DNA of 11,859 nucleotides from an uncultured Clostridia bacterium (GTDB lineage: Bacteria > Bacillota > Clostridia > Oscillospirales > CAG-272). The translations under genes were made by a program, and so were the position numbers. Within the stretch, counting starts at the first letter, position 1. Every line of letters begins with the position of its first letter. A model generated the notes under the pieces. That model saw only the letters and a list, made by a program, of their open reading frames with translations. It did no database searches and was not told where the DNA came from. The stretch covers positions 1 to 11,859 of the forward strand of contig CAMFEL010000055.1 of NCBI GenBank assembly GCA_945949385.1, in the 5' to 3' direction. This document shows, one piece after another, positions 7,067 to 11,859 of this stretch.

Positions 7067-7849
7067 TCAGTCGGCGTATGTATACACCTCGCCGCAGTCG
7101 AAGTATTTAGCCTTGGCACCGCCGTATTTTCCGTCAATCTCGCGGGCAAGGGTGTCCATTGCAAATTTCTCGCTGCCGGCGTGTCCCAGAATGACTATGG
7201 CTTTATTTATACCGAACTGCGCCGCCTCCCGTACGGGCTCGCAGTCGCTCCACTCACACAGCTCGCCGCAGACGGCAATTTGAAGGCTGTCGTCCTCAAG
7301 AAAATTCTTAAAGCATCTGTCGCCTCGCATACCCAAGGCAAGCAGAATATCCATGGCCGCAAAATCTGCGTTTCCCACTATGCGGGGGTAGCGCACGCAA
7401 AGCTTCTCGGCGCAAAGCCTTGCAAGACTGCGGGCGCTTACTGCGTCGCAGTCGGCAAGTTTCAGGCGCATATCGCCGTCAAAGTCGCCGCAAAGTCCCG
7501 TTTTTTCCATAAAAGACAGGCTGATTTTGTCGCTGCTTCTGAAATGGGCGGAATCGTGCCAACGGTACACCGCCGCGCCCAGCTTTTCAAGGGCGGCACG
7601 CTTTTTCAGGGTAAGGGGAGTCTCTGTAAATTCGTCGGTATGGTTGTAGTACAGGGGCTCGTGAACAATGACAAGATCCGCGCCCCACTTTGCGCATTCC
7701 TCTATTATATGGGGTGTAGCACAAAGACATGTGGCTATTTTTTTAACCTCCTTTTCGCCGTCTCCGAATTTCAGAGTGTCCACGGTGTCGGGATGGGCGG
7801 CGGTAAACTCCGCCCCTATTATGTCGTTCATGATTTCGCGTGCCTTCAT
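7067..7849 (-). CDS. Nif3-like dinuclear metal centre protein (variant with HE in place of HH)
   Basis: 260 residues from the ATG at 7849; an ATG four codons upstream (7861) has AAAGG only one base away, so the MKAREIMNDI start, which resembles family N-termini, is preferred. Nif3/YbgI proteins form ring-shaped hexamers with a two-metal site; their biochemical role is still poorly defined. Visible landmarks are VHEPLYYNH (62-70), YRWHDSAHF (95-103) and GHAGSEKF (222-229), which match the three metal-binding regions. The usual HH of the first region is HE (63-64) here; I recall a Firmicutes/Bacteroides subfamily with HEPT(F/Y), so this is probably a subfamily trait and not decay. It is divergent from dapA and upstream of the T-box promoter, with no clear terminator after it. 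No functional link to either neighbour is evident. Confidence 0.82.
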   Translation of the reverse strand: MKAREIMNDIIGAEFTAAHPDTVDTLKFGDGEKEVKKIATCLCATPHIIEECAKWGADLVIVHEPLYYNHTDEFTETPLTLKKRAALEKLGAAVYRWHDSAHFRSSDKISLSFMEKTGLCGDFDGDMRLKLADCDAVSARSLARLCAEKLCVRYPRIVGNADFAAMDILLALGMRGDRCFKNFLEDDSLQIAVCGELCEWSDCEPVREAAQFGINKAIVILGHAGSEKFAMDTLAREIDGKYGGAKAKYFDCGEVYTYAD

Positions 7850-7925
7850 ACTTCTGACCATGCCTTTCGTTGATTTACTTTCAACTTTTGTGCTCGTATT
7901 TTCTTTATTATGTTCTGTTTACCCT

Positions 7926-7954
7926 ATGACCGTATCCGAAACGCGGAATATACT
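7926..7954 (+). promoter_or_regulatory. Candidate promoter for dapA
   Basis: ATGACC (7926-7931) and TATACT (7949-7954) are 17 bases apart. The -10 matches 5 of 6 and the -35 4 of 6 consensus positions. It lies about 57 bases before the dapA start in the 150-bp divergent region, which is too short for a lysine riboswitch; none is visible. Confidence 0.45.
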
Positions 7955-8011
7955 GAAACTGAGGTCACTGCAACCGTTTTGCTGATTTTTCCGTGAAAGG
8001 ACAGAATACAT

Positions 8012-8893
8012 ATGTATATACCGTTTACAGGCTGCGCCACTGCTCTCGTGACTCCCATGAGAGACGGCGCGGTGGATTTTGCGGCGCTGGAGCGCCTGAT
8101 TGAATTTCAGATAGAAGGAGGCGTGGGCGCTCTGGTGCCCTGCGGAACTACCGGGGAGGCGCCTACCCTGTCGGGCGAAGAAAAGCGGCGCGTTATTGCC
8201 TTTACCGTTGAAAAGGCAAACGGGCGGCTGCCCGTTATCGCGGGGTGCGGCTCTCCCTCCACCGCCCTTGCCGCGCGCTTTGCCGAGGATGCCGCAAACA
8301 GCGGCGCCGACGGTGTTTTATGCGTAACTCCGTACTACAATAAAGCCACCGAAGAGGGTCTGTATCTGCACTACTCGGCCGTTGCCCGGGCGTCGGGACT
8401 GCCGATTGTTGTATACAATGTGCCCAAGCGTACGGGACTTGATATAAGCGACAAAGCCTACGGGCGGCTTTGCGAAATTCCCGAGGTTTGCGCCGTCAAA
8501 GAAGCTTCGGGGGACGCGGCTGCGGCTTCACGGCTGATCTCCCGCTTCGGCAGCCGTCTTGTATTTTACTGCGGCTGCGACGAGATATGCGCACCTTTTT
8601 ACGCCGCCGGAGGTCGGGGACTCATATCGGTAGCCTCCAACGCGGCGCCTCGCAAAATGGCGCATCTGTGCGCCGTATGCGAGGGCGGACGCCTGCGGGA
8701 TGCCGCCGCATTGCAAAAGGAGCTGTCACCCTTTATTTCCGCTCTGTTTTCCGAGGTAAGTCCCATACCCGTAAAGCGGGCGCTTGACTATATGGGGATA
8801 TGCTCCGACGAGGTGCGTCTGCCCCTTTGCCGAATGAGCGCCGCCGGCTCTGCGCGCCTGAAGCGTTCAATGAAGACTCTGGGACTGTTGTAA
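8012..8893 (+). CDS. dapA: 4-hydroxy-tetrahydrodipicolinate synthase
   Basis: Condenses pyruvate with aspartate semialdehyde, the first committed step of lysine and diaminopimelate (cell-wall) synthesis. 293 residues, the usual length for this TIM-barrel family. Active-site signatures are complete: GTTGE at 45-49, PYYNK at 107-111, YNVPKRTG at 135-142 (catalytic Tyr135; Arg140 for the semialdehyde carboxylate) and the Schiff-base Lys163 in AVKEASGD. The second Thr of GTTGE favours DapA over N-acetylneuraminate lyase, which usually has GSTGE. The AAAGGA ribosome site is 10 bases before the ATG. It stands alone here, without other dap genes. Codons are strongly GC-ending, as in the ligase and symporter genes and unlike much of the polyvalent ORF. 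Confidence 0.95.
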   Translation: MYIPFTGCATALVTPMRDGAVDFAALERLIEFQIEGGVGALVPCGTTGEAPTLSGEEKRRVIAFTVEKANGRLPVIAGCGSPSTALAARFAEDAANSGADGVLCVTPYYNKATEEGLYLHYSAVARASGLPIVVYNVPKRTGLDISDKAYGRLCEIPEVCAVKEASGDAAAASRLISRFGSRLVFYCGCDEICAPFYAAGGRGLISVASNAAPRKMAHLCAVCEGGRLRDAAALQKELSPFISALFSEVSPIPVKRALDYMGICSDEVRLPLCRMSAAGSARLKRSMKTLGLL

Positions 8894-8961
8894 GCTGTCG
8901 TAATGCCGTAAGTATTGTAAGCATTGTGAAGCGCAGCGGTACTGACGCCCGACTTTGCCCT
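8894..8961. other. Convergent intergenic gap without an obvious terminator
   Basis: 68 bp between the ends of dapA and the convergent GH127 gene. No GC-rich hairpin with a T tract is visible on either strand, so the two transcripts may overlap or rely on factor-dependent termination. Confidence 0.5.
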
Positions 8962-10677
8962 TTATTCCACCGAAAGCCATGTTTTATAAGGGGTGCCGCT
9001 GTCTCCCGCACGGCCGAAGTTTGTAAGAGTCACGCCGTTTGAAAACCCAAGACTTATTCTTCCGTCTTTTTCCCGAACGGGAACAGCGGTTTTAAGCTCA
9101 TATTCGGGAAAAGGGGGAATACTGTCAAAATCAAAGTCTCTGTTGGCTGCAAGGTCATAGGCGTACAGGACGGGACCTGCATATATGCTGCATTTGCCGC
9201 CGTACTCACCGCCGCCCGCCTCCGTATAGGGAGTAAGGTCAAAGGTAACGGTTATGTTACCCGTAGGAGCGTCCGAAATAAAATACTCTCCCGCCGCGGG
9301 TCTGTATGTTTTATTTCCCGTCTGCACCGACGTGTTTTTCGACCATGCGGGAATGCGCAGGGCAAGCTTTTTGCCGCTACTGTTTTCCGTAACCGTAATA
9401 TCCACTCTGCCGCAGGCGGGATAGTCTCCCTTTATATCCGCGGCAAAGCCGCTCTCCGTCTCGACGTGCATGCTTTCATAGAAATTCAGGAAAACGGTGT
9501 CCTCCGTTTCCCTAATAAGCCACTCGCACAGGTCGGCGACTCCTCTGGGAGCGTTGACGGAGCAGCAGTTAAGCTCGGGAGAACCCGGGCGGCACTGAAA
9601 CCATATGGAATGGAAGTTGGCGCATTTCACGCCCTCCATGGGCGTGTTGTAGGTAGACCATCTGCCCGACGGTGAACAGTAACCGAGCACCGCATTAAAG
9701 TGGGACCTTTCGAGAAAATCCGCTGCGCGCAAATCTCCCGTCAGTTTGTATATTTCAATGGCAAGGGCGTTGTATGCCACAACACAGCAGGTCTCAATTG
9801 CGCCGTTTTTATACGGGTTTCCCGTCGCCTGCTCGTCGGTGGAAAAGCCGCCCGTGTTATGGACATCTGTTTTCAGAATACTGTAAAAAATCTGACACGC
9901 GGCGTCAAGATATTTTTTCTCTCCCGTGCAGCGGTACATCTGAGCAATTCCCATTATGATGTGCATACTTTCCCAACGCGGTTTGGGGGTGAGATAGTAT
10001 TCGCAGCCGTTCAGTGCGTTACTAATATAGTTGCCCGCCGCGTCGCTTTCAAGATCCTTTTCGATATTTCGGGCAAAATCCAGATATTCCGGCTTCTTCG
10101 TTTTTTCGTACAGAATACCGAAAACATGGTATACCGCAAGATTTGTCTCCGACCAGCCGATAGACACAAGGGGCGGACTGCCGTTGTAAAACTTTCGGAT
10201 AAACAGTCCCGCCGCCTTTTCGGCTGCCGCAAGATACTGACGGCGTCCCGTTATACCGTACCACAGCACAAGACCGTACATAATATGATAGTGCGCCCAG
10301 GCGTCCCATGTCTCCCCCGTCTTTTCGGGGCTTTGGGAAAAGGCGCCGCTGAGACGGCACTGTTTTGAAAAGCAGCCCATGTAGCCGTCGCCATCCTGAT
10401 ATGTCAGCAGCTCGTCAATAAAGTCCGTCACATAGCTGTACAAATCCTGCCTGCCCGTCAGCTTGTAAACAAAAGCGGCGCCGGTTATGTACTTGCCCGC
10501 AAACTCCCCCGACCAGGGAAGCATATCGCGGTAGGGCAGCAGGTCGCGGTCGCGGAACATGTCAATTATGGCGGGATTGCTTTCCCTTATTCCCATAAGC
10601 CAGTTGTCGGTGATATTCTCCGCAAGCTTTCCCGTCTCGCCCGTAAGCTTCAGAGCTTTATACTTTACGCTTTCCAC
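8962..10677 (-). CDS. GH127-type beta-L-arabinofuranosidase (DUF1680 family)
   Basis: 571 residues with an N-terminal (alpha/alpha)6-barrel-like part rich in Trp and Tyr (about 1-390) and a C-terminal beta-sandwich-like part. GH127 enzymes use a zinc site made of one Glu and three Cys, with a Cys acting as nucleophile. The matching residues are visible: GAIETCC with Glu295 and Cys297 and LNCC with Cys371-Cys372, so it is probably catalytic. Members release beta-L-arabinofuranose from arabino-oligosaccharides or glycopeptides; related families GH146 and GH142 share the fold, so the exact specificity is open. No signal peptide, so it acts on imported substrates in the cytoplasm. The start is a GTG with AAGGAG about 12 bases upstream. 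It follows the esterase gene by 30 bp and is probably its operon partner. Confidence 0.88.
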   Translation of the reverse strand: MESVKYKALKLTGETGKLAENITDNWLMGIRESNPAIIDMFRDRDLLPYRDMLPWSGEFAGKYITGAAFVYKLTGRQDLYSYVTDFIDELLTYQDGDGYMGCFSKQCRLSGAFSQSPEKTGETWDAWAHYHIMYGLVLWYGITGRRQYLAAAEKAAGLFIRKFYNGSPPLVSIGWSETNLAVYHVFGILYEKTKKPEYLDFARNIEKDLESDAAGNYISNALNGCEYYLTPKPRWESMHIIMGIAQMYRCTGEKKYLDAACQIFYSILKTDVHNTGGFSTDEQATGNPYKNGAIETCCVVAYNALAIEIYKLTGDLRAADFLERSHFNAVLGYCSPSGRWSTYNTPMEGVKCANFHSIWFQCRPGSPELNCCSVNAPRGVADLCEWLIRETEDTVFLNFYESMHVETESGFAADIKGDYPACGRVDITVTENSSGKKLALRIPAWSKNTSVQTGNKTYRPAAGEYFISDAPTGNITVTFDLTPYTEAGGGEYGGKCSIYAGPVLYAYDLAANRDFDFDSIPPFPEYELKTAVPVREKDGRISLGFSNGVTLTNFGRAGDSGTPYKTWLSVE

Positions 10678-10707
10678 GGTGTCTTGTGTCTCCTTATTCA
10701 GTCCGGT

Positions 10708-11526
10708 TTATATAAGCCGCGTCCACTCAACTGCCAGTCTTACCCATGAGCCCACATGGGGATCAATGTTTTTCGGAGTGTTGCAGTACACTTCTTTGCT
10801 GGCAACAGACATACCGTGAGGACCCTTGGGGAACATATGAAACTCGGTAGGTATGCGCTTTGCAACAAGCGCGTTGACAAGAACCAGAGAGTTTTCCACC
10901 TTTACGCATTCGTCCTCCTCGGTCTGCCATATAAAGTGGGGCACCGTGTCCTCCGTCACCTGCTTTTCAAGGGAGTAAGCGGCACATTCCTCGTCGGCTG
11001 CATCCTTTTTGCCCATAATAAGCTCCGTGCAGTACTCATGGCGCAGGTCTCTGTCAAGAGAAGCTGCGGGATAGGACAGAATAACGCCGCGGGGGCGGTT
11101 TTCGCCCTTTTTCATGCCGGGGAAAGCGGCGAAATCGCGGTTCCAAAAGGTGCCCGCAGCCCCTGCAAGATGACCGCCGGCGGAAAATCCGCATACAAAT
11201 ATTCTATCGGGGTCAATGTTGTACTCCGCCGCATTTGCCCTGATATGGGCAATTGCCAGAGACACATCCACCACAGGGCGCGGGAACGCAGCTTTTTCAT
11301 TTATGGAATAGTACAGAGTGAAAACATTGAAGCCCTCCGCAAGAAACGCCTTTGCCACAGGCTCGCTCTCCCGCTCGGCGAGAAAAGCGTACGCCCCTCC
11401 CGGCAGTACTATCATAGCGTCTCTGGGCGCGCAGTTCATATCTCCGTCAGTCTTGCTGACATAGGTGTCCAGATGTACGGACATATCTCCCTCGTTTTCG
11501 CGCAGGTATACCGATTTACAAAGCAT
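10708..11526 (-). CDS. Alpha/beta-hydrolase esterase (BD-FAE/acetyl-xylan-esterase-like)
   Basis: 272 residues with a complete serine-hydrolase layout: an oxyanion-hole LPGGAYAF at 41-48, nucleophile elbow GFSAG at 113-117 (Ser115), a probable acid at Asp205 in TEEDEC, and His237 in GPHGMS. This arrangement is typical of small carbohydrate esterases that remove acetyl or feruloyl groups from hemicellulose fragments, and of related lipase-like esterases. No signal peptide is present, so it is cytoplasmic. It is the first gene of a two-gene unit with the GH127 gene 30 bp downstream, which supports de-esterification of imported arabinose-containing oligosaccharides. ATG start at 11526 with AAAGGA about 11 bases upstream. 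The exact ester substrate cannot be read from the sequence. Confidence 0.85.
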   Translation of the reverse strand: MLCKSVYLRENEGDMSVHLDTYVSKTDGDMNCAPRDAMIVLPGGAYAFLAERESEPVAKAFLAEGFNVFTLYYSINEKAAFPRPVVDVSLAIAHIRANAAEYNIDPDRIFVCGFSAGGHLAGAAGTFWNRDFAAFPGMKKGENRPRGVILSYPAASLDRDLRHEYCTELIMGKKDAADEECAAYSLEKQVTEDTVPHFIWQTEEDECVKVENSLVLVNALVAKRIPTEFHMFPKGPHGMSVASKEVYCNTPKNIDPHVGSWVRLAVEWTRLI

Positions 11527-11566
11527 ATATTTTTATATCCTTTCTTAATTTTTTATTATTTTTTTC

Positions 11567-11595
11567 ATTTTAACATTAAAATGTCCCGGAGTAAA
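11567..11595 (-). promoter_or_regulatory. Candidate promoter for the esterase-GH127 operon
   Basis: On the minus strand, TTTACT (11595-11590) and TAAAAT (11572-11567) are 17 bases apart, with the -10 matching 5 of 6 positions. The following leader is very A/T-rich, about 35 bases to the start codon. No clear sugar-regulator operator is visible. Confidence 0.55.
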
Positions 11596-11653
11596 GAGGG
11601 CGGGAAAAGTTTTCGTCACCTGCGCATAATTTTTGTTAAATTGAAAAAAACTA

Positions 11654-11682
11654 TTGACAAATCAGGGCATCACTGGTATACT
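11654..11682 (+). promoter_or_regulatory. Strong promoter of tRNA-Gln
   Basis: A perfect TTGACA (11654-11659), a 17-base spacer and TATACT (11677-11682), preceded by an A-rich stretch resembling an UP element. The predicted start, near 11689, is about 16 bases before the mature tRNA. Confidence 0.88.
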
Positions 11683-11704
11683 AACTTATGCGAATAAAGC
11701 AAAT

Positions 11705-11778
11705 AGCCGAATTGTGTAACGGTAGCACAGCAGACTCTGACTCTGTATGTTGGGGTTCGAATCCCTATTCGGCTGCCA
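11705..11778 (+). tRNA. tRNA-Gln (anticodon CTG), CCA encoded
   Basis: All arms fold: acceptor AGCCGAA with TTCGGCT (7 bp), discriminator G73 and encoded CCA (11776-11778); D-stem GTG/CAC with a GG-containing loop; anticodon stem GCAGA/TCTGT with loop CTCTGAC, anticodon CTG; T-stem TGGGG/CCCTA with loop TTCGAAT. It reads CAG codons. The weak A1-U72 pair and G73 fit glutamine identity. It stands alone under its own promoter. Confidence 0.95.
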
Positions 11779-11785
11779 AAAAAAC

Positions 11786-11806
11786 AGACACGACCTTGTC
11801 GTGTCT
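11786..11806 (+). repeat. Hairpin after tRNA-Gln, without a U tract
   Basis: A 9-bp perfect stem (AGACACGAC and complement) closes a 3-base loop eight bases after the CCA. No T run follows, so it may serve 3'-end processing or a regulatory fold. Its 3' arm overlaps GTCTCAGC (11803-11810), which can pair elsewhere. Confidence 0.6.
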
Positions 11807-11815
11807 CAGCCTGTC

Positions 11816-11854
11816 AAAAAAGCCGAATCAGCAAGAAGCTGAGACGGCTTTTTT
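11816..11854 (+). terminator. Rho-independent terminator of the tRNA-Gln transcript
   Basis: AAAAAAGCCG (11816-11825) pairs with CGGCTTTTTT (11845-11854), and an inner TCAGC/GCTGA stem (11828-11832 with 11838-11842) extends it. The six T at the end give a classic U tract. Confidence 0.85.
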
Positions 11855-11859
11855 GAATA

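Noticed and set aside
7064..7873. A 269-codon plus-strand ORF opposite the Nif3-like gene
   Set aside because: Antisense shadow; the minus strand holds the conserved metal-site motifs.
7862..8011. Lysine riboswitch before dapA
   Set aside because: Only 150 bp separate the divergent genes, and the conserved multi-helix core and terminator of that riboswitch are not visible.
10756..11697. A 313-codon plus-strand ORF opposite the esterase gene
   Set aside because: Antisense to a complete serine-hydrolase gene, and it crosses the esterase promoter and the tRNA promoter.
1..11859. CRISPR array, insertion sequence or transposase
   Set aside because: No regularly spaced direct repeats, terminal inverted repeats or transposase-like protein were seen.

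Overview
The window looks like chromosomal DNA from an anaerobic, gut-type Firmicute (Clostridia; Oscillospiraceae/Ruminococcaceae-like). I infer this from a tyrosine-type T-box leader, AGGAGG/AAAGGA-like ribosome binding sites, moderate to high GC with GC-rich third positions in the housekeeping genes, and a phage-type 'polyvalent' protein of a kind common in Clostridia. No species can be named from the sequence alone.

Layout. (1) 1-3269, plus strand: a long ORF, open at the left edge, encoding a mosaic polyvalent protein of mobile-element origin: HExxH metallopeptidase-like region, a probable LPD3/BECR-type domain, an ART-PolyVal ADP-ribosyltransferase-like domain, a further unnamed domain and a coiled-coil tail. 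Its last ~14 codons run through a transcription terminator, and it seems cut off inside a conserved segment, so it is probably a remnant. A 58-codon ORF with a strong ribosome binding site is nested in another frame (2461-2637). (2) 3270-3399: convergent terminators. (3) 3400-7006, minus strand: promoter, T-box riboswitch (specifier read as UAC, Tyr), AMP-forming acyl-CoA ligase, then an SSS-family sodium:solute symporter, 30 bp apart. (4) 7067-7849, minus: a Nif3-like protein. (5) 8012-8893, plus: dapA, divergent from the Nif3 gene. (6) 8962-11526, minus: an alpha/beta-hydrolase esterase and a GH127-type beta-L-arabinofuranosidase, 30 bp apart, probably an operon for intracellular processing of arabinose-containing oligosaccharides. 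(7) 11654-11859, plus: strong promoter, tRNA-Gln(CTG) with encoded CCA, then a hairpin and a terminator that can form an alternative pairing.

The most interesting unit is the T-box operon. T-boxes normally control aminoacyl-tRNA synthetases and amino-acid biosynthesis or transport genes. Here uncharged tRNA-Tyr would switch on an acyl-CoA ligase and a transporter. A coherent explanation (inference) is an arylacetate salvage route: uptake of 4-hydroxyphenylacetate, activation to its CoA thioester, then reductive carboxylation by an indolepyruvate-type ferredoxin oxidoreductase encoded elsewhere and transamination to tyrosine.
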